Shown here one piece after another: positions 39,488-49,397 of a DNA stretch of 57,576 nt (the stretch's first letter is position 1; each line of letters starts with the position of its first letter). This stretch comes from Sideroxyarcus sp. Lineage in GTDB: Bacteria; Pseudomonadota; Gammaproteobacteria; Burkholderiales; Gallionellaceae. The stretch is taken from assembly GCA_030651895.1 (NCBI GenBank), contig JAUSBR010000008.1:1-57576 (forward strand). The letters run 5' to 3'. Under the pieces are notes generated by a model that had not been told where the DNA came from, searched no databases, and worked only from the letters and a program-made list of their open reading frames with translations. The position numbers were made by a program, and so were the translations under genes.

Positions 39488-40414
39488 ATGAACTTGCAAC
39501 AACTGAAGTACCTGAACGAGATCGTGCGCTGCAACCTGAACATCTCGGATGCCGCCAGCGCGCTGTACACCTCGCAGCCCGGCGTGAGCAAACAGATCAA
39601 ACTGCTGGAAGAAGAACTGGGCATCGACATCTTCGTGCGCAACGGCAAGCGCGTTGTCGCCATCACCGAACCGGGCAAGGCCGTGCTGGAGATCGCCCAG
39701 CGCATGCTGATCGAGACCGAGAACATGAAGCAGGTCGGGCAGGAATTCAAACAACAGGACAGCGGCAGTCTCTCCATCGCCACCACCCACACCCAGGCGC
39801 GCTACGCCCTGCCGCAGGTAGTCAAGGAATTCACCAAGGTTTATCCCGGCGTAAAGCTCGGTCTGCACCAGGGCAGTCCGACCCAGATCGCCGAGATGGT
39901 GTTGAGCGGAGAAGTGGACATCGGCATCGCCACCGAAAGTCTGGCCTTGTATGACGAACTGGTCACCCTGCCCTGCTACGAATGGCACCACTGCGTGGTC
40001 GTGCCGCCCAAACATCCGCTGCTGCTGGAAAAGAAGCTGACGCTGAAGAAGCTGGCGCAATACCCCATCATCACCTACGACTTCGCCTTCACCGGCCGCA
40101 ACAAGATCAACCAGGCGTTCCACGAGGCGGGTATCGAACCCAACATCGCACTCACCGCCATCGACGCGGATGTCATCAAGACTTATGTAGAACTGGGACT
40201 GGGCGTCGGCATCGTGGCGCAGATGGCCTTCATCCCCGACCGCGACCGCCATCTGCGCATGATCGATGCCGGACACCTCATCCAGCCCAGCACCACCCGT
40301 ATCGCCATCCGCAAGAACCAGTACCTGCGCGGTTTCGGCTATCATTTCATCGAACTGTTCGCGCCGCATCTGACGCGTGACGTGGTAGCCAAAGCATTGC
40401 ACCTGACCGCATAA
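39488..40414 (+). CDS. cysB: CysB-type LysR-family transcriptional regulator
   Basis: Activator of sulfur assimilation genes, normally responding to N-acetylserine. I start at the ATG at 39488 (308 aa, MNLQQLKYLNEIVRC), the family N-terminus; upstream in-frame ATGs at 39431 and 39446 fall in the AT-rich control region. The helix-turn-helix is at about 18-38 (ISDAASALYTSQPGVSKQIK). The effector domain carries the CysB/Cbl motifs TTHTQARYALP and HQGSPTQIAEMV. Its divergent position to the sulfate operon supports the role. The next ATG follows the stop directly. Confidence 0.95.
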   Translation: MNLQQLKYLNEIVRCNLNISDAASALYTSQPGVSKQIKLLEEELGIDIFVRNGKRVVAITEPGKAVLEIAQRMLIETENMKQVGQEFKQQDSGSLSIATTHTQARYALPQVVKEFTKVYPGVKLGLHQGSPTQIAEMVLSGEVDIGIATESLALYDELVTLPCYEWHHCVVVPPKHPLLLEKKLTLKKLAQYPIITYDFAFTGRNKINQAFHEAGIEPNIALTAIDADVIKTYVELGLGVGIVAQMAFIPDRDRHLRMIDAGHLIQPSTTRIAIRKNQYLRGFGYHFIELFAPHLTRDVVAKALHLTA

Positions 40415-40630
40415 ATGAATCCCGAACTCCTGCAAAAGCTGATCACGATTGAAATGCCATACGGCAAATACAAGGGACGCCTCATCGCCGACCTGCCCGG
40501 CAACTACCTCAACTGGTTCGCCCGCAAAGGCTTCCCGCCCGGCGAGATCGGCATGCTGCTGGCGCTGATGCAGGAGATGGATCACAACGGGCTATCATCC
40601 TTGCTGGACCCGCTCAGAAAGCGCACATGA
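40415..40630 (+). CDS. DUF3820 family protein
   Basis: 71-aa protein with the DUF3820 pattern MPYGKYKGRLIADLPGNYLNWFARKGFPPGEIG. The start abuts the cysB stop (TAAATG), so it is probably expressed from the cysB transcript. The domain is also found attached to exonuclease-like proteins and may bind nucleic acid, but its function is not established. No cysteine or metal motif is visible. Confidence 0.85.
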   Translation: MNPELLQKLITIEMPYGKYKGRLIADLPGNYLNWFARKGFPPGEIGMLLALMQEMDHNGLSSLLDPLRKRT

Positions 40631-40642
40631 AAACCCGCTTTA

Positions 40643-40719
40643 GTCCGTTCGTGGTGAGCCTGTCGAACCATGATAGGAATAAAGTGACTTACCCTTCGAC
40701 AAGCTCAGGGCGAACGGCC
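40643..40719. repeat. Inverted pair of a short dispersed element
   Basis: Two facing, imperfect copies of a 26-bp element: left arm from CCGTTCGTGGTGAGCCTGTC (40645 on), right arm ending GAACGGCC at 40719. A third copy is at 11428-11453. Together the arms could form a hairpin with a loop of about 20 bases. It fills the gap between the DUF3820 and RIO kinase genes and could act as a transcript end. Confidence 0.65.
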
Positions 40720-40766
40720 AATAAGACCAGCCTCGCTACTAACAATCACCAATTTCCACCACACCC

Positions 40767-41633
40767 ATGAAAACCCCCAAACGAATCGCCCCCCTTGTCG
40801 AAGACGGTCTCGTCGACGAAGTCATCCGCCAGTTGATGAGCGGCAAGGAAGCCATGGTGTATGTGGTGCGCTGCGGCGACGAGGTACGCTGCGCCAAAGT
40901 CTACAAGGAAGCGAACAAGCGCAGCTTCCGCCAGAGCGTGGACTACACCGAAGGCCGCAAGGTGAAGAACAGCCGCCGCGCCCGCGCCATGGAAAAAGGC
41001 ACGAACTACGGCCGCAAGGCGCAGGAAGAAGCCTGGCAGAACGCCGAAGTGGATGCCCTGTACCGCCTCGCCGCCGCCGGTGTGCGCGTGCCGAAGCCGT
41101 ACAACTTCCACGAGGGCGTGCTGCTGATGGAACTGCTGACCGACAGCGAAGGCAACGCCGCCCCGCGCCTCAATGATCTAGCACTCAGCGCGGAGACATC
41201 ACGCGAGTATCACGGCATCCTCATCGTACAAGTGGTGCGCATGCTGTGCGCCGGCGTGATCCACGGCGACCTTTCCGAATACAACGTGCTGGTCGACAGC
41301 AACGGACCCGTCATCATCGACCTGCCGCAAGCCATCGATGCCGCCGCCAACAATCATGCCCACCAGATGATGCTGCGCGATGTGCAGAACCTCGCCACCT
41401 ATTTCGGCCAATTCGCTCCCGAACTGCTCGGCACCGACTACGGCAACGAGATCTGGGCACTGTTCCAGAGCGGGCAACTGAAGCCAGAGAGCGTGCTGAC
41501 CGGACATTTCGAACGCGTCGAAAAAGTGGTCGACCTGAACAGCGTCATGCGCGAGATCAGCGACACGCTCAAGGATGAAGAAGCACGGCAACAGACGATC
41601 GCGACCCGGCTGGCGCGGGAGCGCGGCGTCTAG
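40767..41633 (+). CDS. RIO-type serine/threonine kinase
   Basis: Atypical kinase of 288 aa related to RIO1. Features: flexible P-loop-like SGKEAMVYVV, ATP-binding K44 (RCAKVYK), catalytic loop IHGDLSEYNVLV with D168 and N173, and metal-binding D185 (IIDLPQAID). The RIO-specific insert after K44 is rich in basic residues (EGRKVKNSRRARAMEKGTNYGRKAQ). Bacterial members are poorly understood. It stands alone between repeats; no cognate phosphatase or obvious substrate is adjacent. Confidence 0.93.
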   Translation: MKTPKRIAPLVEDGLVDEVIRQLMSGKEAMVYVVRCGDEVRCAKVYKEANKRSFRQSVDYTEGRKVKNSRRARAMEKGTNYGRKAQEEAWQNAEVDALYRLAAAGVRVPKPYNFHEGVLLMELLTDSEGNAAPRLNDLALSAETSREYHGILIVQVVRMLCAGVIHGDLSEYNVLVDSNGPVIIDLPQAIDAAANNHAHQMMLRDVQNLATYFGQFAPELLGTDYGNEIWALFQSGQLKPESVLTGHFERVEKVVDLNSVMREISDTLKDEEARQQTIATRLARERGV

Positions 41634-41773
41634 CTTATTTCCGCATGGTCAAAGCCATTCGACTCGGGTACATTGCCTGCGGGAAGACCGAGGTATGCTT
41701 TCCTCTCGCTTAACGGCATGTACATCCAACCACACAAGGAGCCGGACTGTACTGTTCAATACTTAACCCAACC

Positions 41774-42280
41774 ATGCCCCCCAAACCTTCCCCCAACTAC
41801 CTCTCCGGCTACCCCGCCCACCTCATAGCCCAAGTCCAGGACCTGATCGCGCAAGACAAGCTCGCCGAACTATTGCGACAGAAGTATCCGCAGGCCCACG
41901 ATGTGCGCACCGACAAGGCGCTGTACGACTATGTGCAAGAGATCAAGAACGAGCACATGGGCAATGTCGGCCAACTGAGCAAGGTGGCATACGACAGCAA
42001 GTTGCATGTGATCAAGAACGCGCTGGGGACGCACACCACGATCTCGCGGGTGCAGGGAGGGAATCTGAAGAGCAAGCGCGAGATTCGCATCGCGGCGATG
42101 TTCCGCGAGATGCCGGCGGAATTTCTGCGCATGATCGTGGTGCACGAGCTGGCGCACATGAAGGAGCGCGAGCACGGCAAGGCGTTCTACCAGTTGTGCA
42201 TGCACATGGAGCCGGATTACCCGCAACTGGAGTTCGACCTGCGCGCTTATCTGACTTATCTCGAAGCCGACAGGCGGTAG
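41774..42280 (+). CDS. YgjP-like (DUF45) metallopeptidase domain protein
   Basis: 168-aa protein whose C-terminal half has the zinc motif HELAH (124-128) and a third ligand candidate H134 (EREHGKAFYQLCMHMEPDY), typical of the YgjP/SprT-like DUF45 family. It is cytosolic, with no signal peptide or membrane segment. The 140-bp upstream gap contains no repeat or strong promoter I can identify. Enzymatic activity for this family is inferred from the motif only. Confidence 0.9.
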   Translation: MPPKPSPNYLSGYPAHLIAQVQDLIAQDKLAELLRQKYPQAHDVRTDKALYDYVQEIKNEHMGNVGQLSKVAYDSKLHVIKNALGTHTTISRVQGGNLKSKREIRIAAMFREMPAEFLRMIVVHELAHMKEREHGKAFYQLCMHMEPDYPQLEFDLRAYLTYLEADRR

Positions 42281-42310
42281 CCTGCCTATCCGATTGTTTC
42301 TATTTTGAAT

Positions 42311-42415
42311 TACCCAATATATTTGACATAGACCATGGCATAGACCATTTGGCCTATGGACAGTCGCGGGGAATAGTTGACAATGATTCTCAACCTAATA
42401 AGTTCTTATTGGGTT
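42311..42415 (+). promoter_or_regulatory. Compound control region before the small C2H2-like gene
   Basis: Contains TACCCAATA (42311-42319), a direct repeat CATAGACCAT (42327-42336 and 42339-42348), two TTGACA hexamers (42323-42328, 42377-42382), a Fur-box-like run GACAATGATTCTCA (42379-42392), and a palindrome AACCTAATAAG (42392-42402), TT, CTTATTGGGTT (42405-42415) with one mismatch. No convincing -10 hexamer at normal spacing was found. Confidence 0.5.
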
Positions 42416-42434
42416 CCCACCACGGGGGTGAATC

Positions 42435-42626
42435 ATGAATACAAGCAAACCATTGTGGCTGAATGAACCTGAAGGTGACCAGACCAGTGTGCGCTTCTGT
42501 TGCCCGCATTGCTTCGAGTGGATACGCAACAACGAATTCGAGCAACACTTGAAGGCCTTCCATCCCGAACTCACCAAAATCTCCACCACCGGGAAGGTGC
42601 CCGTCCCGCACCAGCCCCGCAAGTGA
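42435..42626 (+). CDS. Small C2H2-type zinc-binding-like protein
   Basis: 63-aa protein, not assigned to a named family. The centre reads CCPHCFEWIRNNEFEQHLKA, continuing FH, which gives C23-x2-C26-x11-H38-x4-H43, a plausible C2H2 zinc site. GGGGGTG precedes the ATG at a usable distance. Its stop (TGA) is back to back with the murJ stop (TCA on the plus strand). The upstream region has stacked operator-like motifs, which suggests regulated expression, perhaps by metal. It could act as a small regulator; nothing proves this. Confidence 0.7.
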   Translation: MNTSKPLWLNEPEGDQTSVRFCCPHCFEWIRNNEFEQHLKAFHPELTKISTTGKVPVPHQPRK

Positions 42627-44168
42627 TCAGGCACCGCGCTTGGCGAAATCCCTGAGCCGGAATCCCAGCACGAATAGCACGGCGAAATACATCACCACGC
42701 CCGCCGCCACCAGCCACGACAGATGGAAGATGCGCGCCCAGCCATGGCTGTTCAGCCAATGCTGCTCGCTGCCCATGCCGAACCAGAGCACCCAGGCCAG
42801 CGCCAGCAGGGCGATGCACAACTTCAGGAAGAACTTGCCCCAGCCCGGTTCGGGTTGGTAGATGGCACGCTTGCGCAGGAAGTAGAACAGGATGGCAGAG
42901 TTGAAACAGGCACCGAGGCCGATGGCGAGCGCCAGCCCCGCGTGTTGCAGGTCGAACACGAACACGAACAGGATGTTCATCAACTGCGTGGCAAGCAAGG
43001 TGGCGAGGCCGATCTTGACCGGAGTCTTGATGTCCTGGCGCGCGTAGAAACCGGGGGCAAGCACTTTCACCGCGATGATGCCGATGAGGCCGACGCTGTA
43101 GCCGACCAGCGCGTAGCTGGTCTTCAGCACATCGGTTTGATCGAAGGCGCCGTGCTGGAAGAAGGTCGCCAGCAAGGGCACGGCGATCATGCCCAGCCCC
43201 AATGCGGCAGGCAGCGTGAGCATGCAGACGAGGCGCAGGCCCCAATCCAGCAGTTTGGAATACTCCGCCGTGCTGTTGTCGGCATAGTGCTTGGAAAGCG
43301 AGGGCAACAGGATGGTGCCGAGCGCCGCGCCCAGCAAGCCGGAGGGGAATTCCATCAGGCGGTCGGCGTAATACAGCCAGGACACGCTGCCCGCCATCAG
43401 GAACGAGGCGAATATGGTGTTGATGATGAGGCTGATCTGCGAGATGGAGACGCCAAACAAGGCCGGCCCCATCTGTTTGATGATGCGCCACACACCCGCG
43501 TCTTTCAGGTTCAGGTTCCATTTCGGCAACATGCCGATCTTCTTCAGGAACGGGATCTGGAAGGCGAGTTGCACCACGCCACCGACGAACACCGCCCAGC
43601 CCATCGCCAAGATGGGCGGATCGCAATACGGCGCCAACCACAGCGCCGCGGCGATAAAACAGACATTGAGCAGGATGGGCGCGAAAGCCGGCGCCCAGAA
43701 CTTGTTATAGGTATTGAGGATGCCCGCCGCCACGGCGACCAGCGAAATGAAGAAGATGTAGGGCGAAGTGATCTGCAGCAACTGCACGGTAAGGTCGAAC
43801 TTCGCGGCGTCCTTGGCGAAGCCGGGCGCACTTATATATACAAGAATGGGCGCGGCGATGATGCCGATGAGGGTGACGATGAACAGGATGATGGCCAGCA
43901 GGGTCACCACGTGATCGACCAGCAGCTTGGTCTCTTCGTGCCCCTTGCGATTCTTGTATTCGCCGAAGATCGGCACAAAGGCCTGCGAGAACGCGCCCTC
44001 GGCGAACATGCGGCGCAACAGGTTGGGCAGCTTGAAAGCGACGAAGAAGGCGTCGGTCGCCATGCCCGCGCCGAAGATGCGCGCGATCAGCACGTCGCGC
44101 ACGAAAGCCAGGATGCGCGAGACCAGCGTCAGACTGCTGACCGTGGCGAGTGCTTTAAGCAGGTTCAT
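42627..44168 (-). CDS. murJ: Lipid II flippase MurJ
   Basis: Flips lipid II across the inner membrane for peptidoglycan synthesis; MOP exporter superfamily. The 513-aa protein has about 14 membrane helices and the conserved N-terminus SLTLVSRILAFVRDVLIARIFG and TDAFFVAFKLPNLLRRMFAEGAFSQAFVP. It is full length. It lies 24 bp downstream of the DUF3579 gene and is probably co-transcribed with it; convergent with the small C2H2-like gene. The murJ/rpsT proximity (rpsT divergent at 44804) is common in proteobacteria. Confidence 0.96.
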   Translation of the reverse strand: MNLLKALATVSSLTLVSRILAFVRDVLIARIFGAGMATDAFFVAFKLPNLLRRMFAEGAFSQAFVPIFGEYKNRKGHEETKLLVDHVVTLLAIILFIVTLIGIIAAPILVYISAPGFAKDAAKFDLTVQLLQITSPYIFFISLVAVAAGILNTYNKFWAPAFAPILLNVCFIAAALWLAPYCDPPILAMGWAVFVGGVVQLAFQIPFLKKIGMLPKWNLNLKDAGVWRIIKQMGPALFGVSISQISLIINTIFASFLMAGSVSWLYYADRLMEFPSGLLGAALGTILLPSLSKHYADNSTAEYSKLLDWGLRLVCMLTLPAALGLGMIAVPLLATFFQHGAFDQTDVLKTSYALVGYSVGLIGIIAVKVLAPGFYARQDIKTPVKIGLATLLATQLMNILFVFVFDLQHAGLALAIGLGACFNSAILFYFLRKRAIYQPEPGWGKFFLKLCIALLALAWVLWFGMGSEQHWLNSHGWARIFHLSWLVAAGVVMYFAVLFVLGFRLRDFAKRGA

Positions 44169-44192
44169 GGCGATGTCGCAATGGAAAGGGAG

Positions 44193-44564
44193 CTACCAGC
44201 CGTTGCTCTCGGGAACGCGGCGTTCCATGTTGATGGTCGGGAATATCCCGGTCGCGCCGGCATCCATACGGTTGCGTCCGGCGCGCACCTTCAGTTGGTT
44301 GCCGATGACGAACTGCCTGACCAACTCGAAACCGTGCGGATCGGCTGTTTCCAGCGAGAACCGCACCACCACGGAAGGGATACCCTGGACAATCATGGGG
44401 CGCACATAGGAAGAATAGACGATACGGCCGTCTTTTCCCGTCGTGGCGAGCATATCGCTCAGACGCTCGCCCCAGTTGGAGGGGCGGAAGGTATCGCCAT
44501 CCTTGGTGACACCATGGATGACGAACTCGGCGAGTTCGGCTGTGCGCTTTATCTTTTCGATCAA
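44193..44564 (-). CDS. DUF3579 family protein
   Basis: Conserved betaproteobacterial protein with FVIHGVTKDGDTFRPSNWGERL, SYVRPMIVQGIPSVVVR and FVIGNQLKVRAG, the DUF3579 pattern. No suitable ATG exists. I propose TTG at 44564 (123 aa) because the conserved region begins soon after and GGGA lies about 10 bases upstream; a TATAAT on the minus strand (44601-44596) sits 32 bases before it. An ATG at 44672 would add residues lying upstream of that -10 box, so it is unlikely. Function unknown. Confidence 0.8.
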   Translation of the reverse strand: MIEKIKRTAELAEFVIHGVTKDGDTFRPSNWGERLSDMLATTGKDGRIVYSSYVRPMIVQGIPSVVVRFSLETADPHGFELVRQFVIGNQLKVRAGRNRMDAGATGIFPTINMERRVPESNGW

Positions 44565-44735
44565 TTTATTGATTCCCGAAGTAAAAACGGGGCGGATTAT
44601 AGCATCGTCATTTGATCGGAAACGCGGTTGGCAAGCCTGCATTTTGCCGAAACCGGCCATTTCCGGCCCCATCCCTCGGTGCCGCCCCGCCGCCAGGCCG
44701 ATTCGGGTATCTCACTGTCACAACTGAAAAACCGT

Positions 44736-44764
44736 TTGCCAAACCTTGGAAGAGCCTCTAGAAT
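44736..44764 (+). promoter_or_regulatory. Promoter for rpsT
   Basis: TTGCCA (44736-44741), 17-bp spacer, TAGAAT (44759-44764), 39 bases before the rpsT ATG. The leader contains AAGGAG (44793-44798) as ribosome-binding site. Confidence 0.75.
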
Positions 44765-44803
44765 GCGCGCCTTTCTGGAAAGCCGAATTCTCAAGGAGTA
44801 GTC

Positions 44804-45067
44804 ATGGCAAATAGCGCACAAGCCCGCAAGCGTGCACGTCAGGCAGTAAAACAGAACATCCACAATACCAGCCTGCGTTCCGAGCTGCGTACTGCGATCA
44901 AGAAGGTCGCCAAGGCGATCGAAGCCGGTGACAAGGCTGCCGCTCAGGCCGTGTACAGCGAGTCCACCAGCGTGGTGGACTCCATCGCCGACAAGAAGAT
45001 CATCCACAAGAACAAGGCGGCACGCCATAAGAGCCGATTGTCCGCTGCGATCAAGGCGATGGCCTGA
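44804..45067 (+). CDS. rpsT: 30S ribosomal protein S20
   Basis: Primary 16S-binding protein of the 30S subunit. The 87-aa protein has the usual helical, Lys/Arg/Ala-rich composition: [18 protein letters not shown], and the C-terminal [19 protein letters not shown]. Monocistronic, between its own promoter and a strong intrinsic terminator. AAGGAG sits five bases before the ATG. Confidence 0.98.
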   Translation: MANSAQARKRARQAVKQNIHNTSLRSELRTAIKKVAKAIEAGDKAAAQAVYSESTSVVDSIADKKIIHKNKAARHKSRLSAAIKAMA

Positions 45068-45096
45068 TAACATTGCAGACGTTAAGTCTGCGACAA

Positions 45097-45124
45097 AAGG
45101 CCGACGATGTTGTCGGCCTTTTTT
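45097..45124 (+). terminator. Intrinsic terminator of rpsT
   Basis: AAGGCCGAC (45097-45105), loop GATGTT, GTCGGCCTT (45112-45120), followed by T residues to 45124. Confidence 0.9.
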
Positions 45125-45171
45125 GTTTATAGTTCGAACATCAGAGATACAACAAGACCGGGAAGCTTGCC

Positions 45172-46347
45172 ATGTCACATTTGATGAACACTTATGCAAG
45201 ACAGCCTGTCACTTTCACCCACGGTGAAGGTGTCTGGATGTGGGACGTTAACGGCAAGCGCTATCTGGATGCCCTCTCCGGCATCGCGGTCAACACGCTG
45301 GGCCATGCCCATCCCAAGTTCACTGCCGCGCTTTCCGCCCAGATCGGCAAGCTGATCCATACTTCCAATCTCTATCAGGTACGCGAACAGGAACTGGTCG
45401 CCGACAAGCTGTGCGCGCTGTCCGGGATGCAGGAAGTGTTCCTGTGCAATTCAGGCTGCGAAGCCAACGAAGCCGCGATCAAGCTGGCGCGCATGTACGG
45501 CAACCAGCGCGGCATCGACACGCCGACCATCATCGTGATGGAAAAGGCCTTCCACGGCCGCACGCTGGCCACCCTCTCCGCCACCGGCAACCGCAAGGTG
45601 CAGGCCGGCTTCGAGCCGCTGGTGAAAGGATTCGTGCGCGTGCCTTACGACGATCTCGATGCCATCCGCCATGTCGCGGCCAATACCCCCAATATCGTCG
45701 CCGTACTGGTCGAACCCATTCAGGGCGAAGGCGGCATCCGCACGCCCGACATCAGCTACCTGCAGGGCTTGCGCAAGATCTGCGACGAACACGAATGGCT
45801 GCTGATGCTGGACGAGGTGCAATGCGGCCTGGGCCGGACCGGAAAGTGGTTCGCCTTCCAGCACACCGGCATCCTGCCGGATGTGATGACGCTGGCCAAA
45901 GGGCTGGGCTCCGGCGTGCCAATAGGCGCATGTCTGGCCGCAGGCAAGGCGGCGGGCACGTTCAAACCGGGCAACCACGGCTCGACCTTCGGCGGCAACC
46001 CGCTGGCGTCGACTGCGGCACTGACCACGCTGAACATCATGGAGCAGGACAAGTTGCTGGCCCATACCGCCAAAGTGGGCGGATGGATCAAGGAACAACT
46101 GCAAACGCGGCTGGGCGGTTTGAAAGGCGTCGTCGCCGTGCGCGGACAAGGCCTGATACTGGGCGTCGAACTGGACAAGCCGTGCGGCGCGCTGGTCGCC
46201 AAAGCGCTGGAACAGGGCCTGCTCATCAACGTCACCGCCGACAACGTGGTGCGCCTGCTGCCGTCGCTGATCTTCTCTGAAACAGAAGCGCAGCAATTGC
46301 TGGATATGCTGTGCCCCCTGATCACCGATTTCCTGGCGCAGGAGTGA
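45172..46347 (+). CDS. argD: Acetylornithine aminotransferase
   Basis: PLP-dependent transamination of N-acetylglutamate semialdehyde in arginine synthesis; the family can also act on succinyl-DAP precursors. In 391 aa the PLP-binding features are the LCNSGCEANEAAIKLAR segment, LDEVQCGLGRTGKWFAF with the cofactor-binding Asp, and the Schiff-base lysine in LAKGLGSG (K243). GGGAAG precedes the ATG. First of argD-argF-argG, with 3 bp to argF. Confidence 0.96.
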   Translation: MSHLMNTYARQPVTFTHGEGVWMWDVNGKRYLDALSGIAVNTLGHAHPKFTAALSAQIGKLIHTSNLYQVREQELVADKLCALSGMQEVFLCNSGCEANEAAIKLARMYGNQRGIDTPTIIVMEKAFHGRTLATLSATGNRKVQAGFEPLVKGFVRVPYDDLDAIRHVAANTPNIVAVLVEPIQGEGGIRTPDISYLQGLRKICDEHEWLLMLDEVQCGLGRTGKWFAFQHTGILPDVMTLAKGLGSGVPIGACLAAGKAAGTFKPGNHGSTFGGNPLASTAALTTLNIMEQDKLLAHTAKVGGWIKEQLQTRLGGLKGVVAVRGQGLILGVELDKPCGALVAKALEQGLLINVTADNVVRLLPSLIFSETEAQQLLDMLCPLITDFLAQE

Positions 46348-46350
46348 GTC

Positions 46351-47280
46351 ATGGGTAACAAACCGATCAGGCATTTTTTGCAATTCAAGGATTTCACCCG
46401 CGAAGAGTTCGAATATCTGTTCGAGCGCACCCGCATCATCAAGGAGCGCTTCAAGCGCTACCAGAAATACTGGCCGCTGGAAGACCGCACGCTGGTAATG
46501 ATCTTCGAGAAAGCCAGCACGCGCACGCGCCTGTCGTTCGAGGCGGGCATGCACCAGCTCGGCGGCTCGGCCATCTACCTCAATACCCGCGATTCGCAAT
46601 TGGGTCGCGGCGAGCCGGTAGAAGATGCCGGCCAGGTCATCTCGCGCATGAGCGACATCGTGATGATCCGCACCTTCGAGCAGGACATCATCGAACGCTT
46701 CGCGCGCAACTCGCGCGTGCCGGTGATCAACGGCCTGACCAACGAATACCATCCCTGCCAGGTGCTAGCCGACATCTACACCTTTATCGAGCATCGCGGC
46801 TGCATCAAGGGCAAGACCGTGGCTTGGATCGGCGATTCCAACAATATGTGCAACACCTGGCTGCAGGCCGCCGAGATACTGGATTTTAACGTGCACGTCT
46901 CCACGCCGCCCGGTTACGAGGTCGAACCTGAGCGCGCCGGCCTCTACGGCCACGAGCACTACGAAGAATTCAAAGACCCGATGGAAGCCGCGCGCGGCGC
47001 CGATCTGGTGACGACCGACGTGTGGACTTCGATGGGGTGGGAAGCCGAAAACGAAGAGCGCATGAAGGCTTTTGCCGACTGGCAGGTGGATGGCGACATG
47101 ATGCGCATCGCCGCCAAGGATGCCCTGTTCATGCACTGCCTGCCCGCGCACCGCGGTGAGGAAGTCGCGGCCGAGGTCATGGACGACCCGCAATCCGTGG
47201 TGTGGGATGAAGCAGAAAACAGGCTGCATGTACAAAAAGCGCTGATGGAATATCTGCTGCTGGGCAAGATCAACAACTAA
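46351..47280 (+). CDS. argF: Ornithine carbamoyltransferase
   Basis: Makes citrulline from ornithine and carbamoyl phosphate (the product of carAB at 6.3-10.7 kb). The 309-aa protein has the carbamoyl phosphate loop STRTR (56-60), HPCQ (134-137) and the C-terminal [17 protein letters not shown] in the end of argD serves as ribosome-binding site. Full length. Confidence 0.97.
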   Translation: MGNKPIRHFLQFKDFTREEFEYLFERTRIIKERFKRYQKYWPLEDRTLVMIFEKASTRTRLSFEAGMHQLGGSAIYLNTRDSQLGRGEPVEDAGQVISRMSDIVMIRTFEQDIIERFARNSRVPVINGLTNEYHPCQVLADIYTFIEHRGCIKGKTVAWIGDSNNMCNTWLQAAEILDFNVHVSTPPGYEVEPERAGLYGHEHYEEFKDPMEAARGADLVTTDVWTSMGWEAENEERMKAFADWQVDGDMMRIAAKDALFMHCLPAHRGEEVAAEVMDDPQSVVWDEAENRLHVQKALMEYLLLGKINN

Positions 47281-47296
47281 ATCGGAACAATACGCA

Positions 47297-48526
<1,230 letters not shown>

Positions 48527-48548
48527 GGCACTTCGCAAGGAGAGCAAC

Positions 48549-49040
48549 ATGATCCACGAACTGAGCGGCGACATCCTGTTCAGCAGCGCCAAAGCCATCG
48601 TTCAGGGCGTCGCCCCGAACGACGATTTCCATCACGGCCTCGCGCTGCAACTGCGCGAGCGCATGCCCGCGATGTACAAGGACTTCCGCCACTATTGCCA
48701 GACCCGGCACCCGAAGTCCGGCGAGCTGTGGACCTGGATGAGTTCTGATGGTCGCTACCTCGTGAATCTGTTCACCCAGGATGCAGCCTATGATCACGGC
48801 AGCAAGCCCGGCCAGGCCACGCTGCACCACATCAACCACAGCCTGCATGCCCTGCGCACTGTAGTGCAGAAGGAAAAACTCGGCAGCCTCGCTTTGCCGC
48901 GTCTCTCTTGCGGCATCAACGGGCTGGACTGGAGCGATGTGAAGCCGCTGATCGAGAAGCATCTCGGCGACCTGAATATCCCAGTCTATATCTACACGAA
49001 TTACCAAAAAGGCGTCAAAGCCGCCGAACCCGCAAAATAA
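48549..49040 (+). CDS. Macro domain protein
   Basis: Stand-alone macro domain of 163 aa, a fold binding ADP-ribose and derivatives. The N-terminus IHELSGDILFSSAKAIVQGVAP and the C-terminal LGSLALPRLSCGINGLDWSDVKPLI match the family, with the second loop in the LPRLSCGINGLDW segment. I start at the ATG at 48549, which has AAGGAG nine bases ahead, not at an in-frame ATG inside argG. It may remove or read ADP-ribose marks, or process ADP-ribose phosphate. It is 22 bp after argG and 27 bp before ppnP. Confidence 0.9.
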   Translation: MIHELSGDILFSSAKAIVQGVAPNDDFHHGLALQLRERMPAMYKDFRHYCQTRHPKSGELWTWMSSDGRYLVNLFTQDAAYDHGSKPGQATLHHINHSLHALRTVVQKEKLGSLALPRLSCGINGLDWSDVKPLIEKHLGDLNIPVYIYTNYQKGVKAAEPAK

Positions 49041-49067
49041 TCCAACGATCCAAAAGGAAATCCCAGC

Positions 49068-49388
49068 ATGTCAGACAGAATCGATAACGTCAGCGTCGGT
49101 AAAAAATCCAACGTCTTCTTCGACGGCAAGTGCGTGTCGCACTCGGTGTTCTTCCCCGACGGCTCGCGCAAGACTGTGGGCGTGGTACTGCCTAACAGCA
49201 AACTGACTTTCAATGTCGGCGTACCGGAGTTGATGGAGATCACCGCGGGCTCTTGCTCGGTGAAGATCGCCGGTGAAGCGGCGTTCAAGACCTACGCGGC
49301 TGGCAGCAGCTTCAAGGTGGCGGAGAACAGCAGCTTCGACATCCACACAGGTGCGGATGCAGTCGACTATATTTGCAGCTTTGGCTAA
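49068..49388 (+). CDS. ppnP: Pyrimidine/purine nucleoside phosphorylase PpnP
   Basis: Small cupin-fold nucleoside phosphorylase (former DUF1255). The 106-aa protein has KKSNVFFDGKCVSHSV, DGSRKTVGVVLP, MEITAGSCSVKI and the C-terminal SSFDIHTGADAVDYICSF typical of the family. AAAAGGAAA precedes the ATG. Its place beside a macro-domain gene would fit a nucleotide/ADP-ribose salvage link, which is inference only. Confidence 0.93.
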   Translation: MSDRIDNVSVGKKSNVFFDGKCVSHSVFFPDGSRKTVGVVLPNSKLTFNVGVPELMEITAGSCSVKIAGEAAFKTYAAGSSFKVAENSSFDIHTGADAVDYICSFG

Positions 49389-49397
49389 GGATAGAAC

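Noticed and set aside
41634..41773. Possible small gene or tRNA between the RIO kinase and the YgjP-like gene
   Set aside because: No cloverleaf, no frame with a ribosome-binding site and no repeat could be seen.
42723..44615. 630-codon plus-strand frame opposite murJ
   Set aside because: Antisense shadow of a membrane protein gene, seen as an Asp/Gln/His-rich translation without domain.
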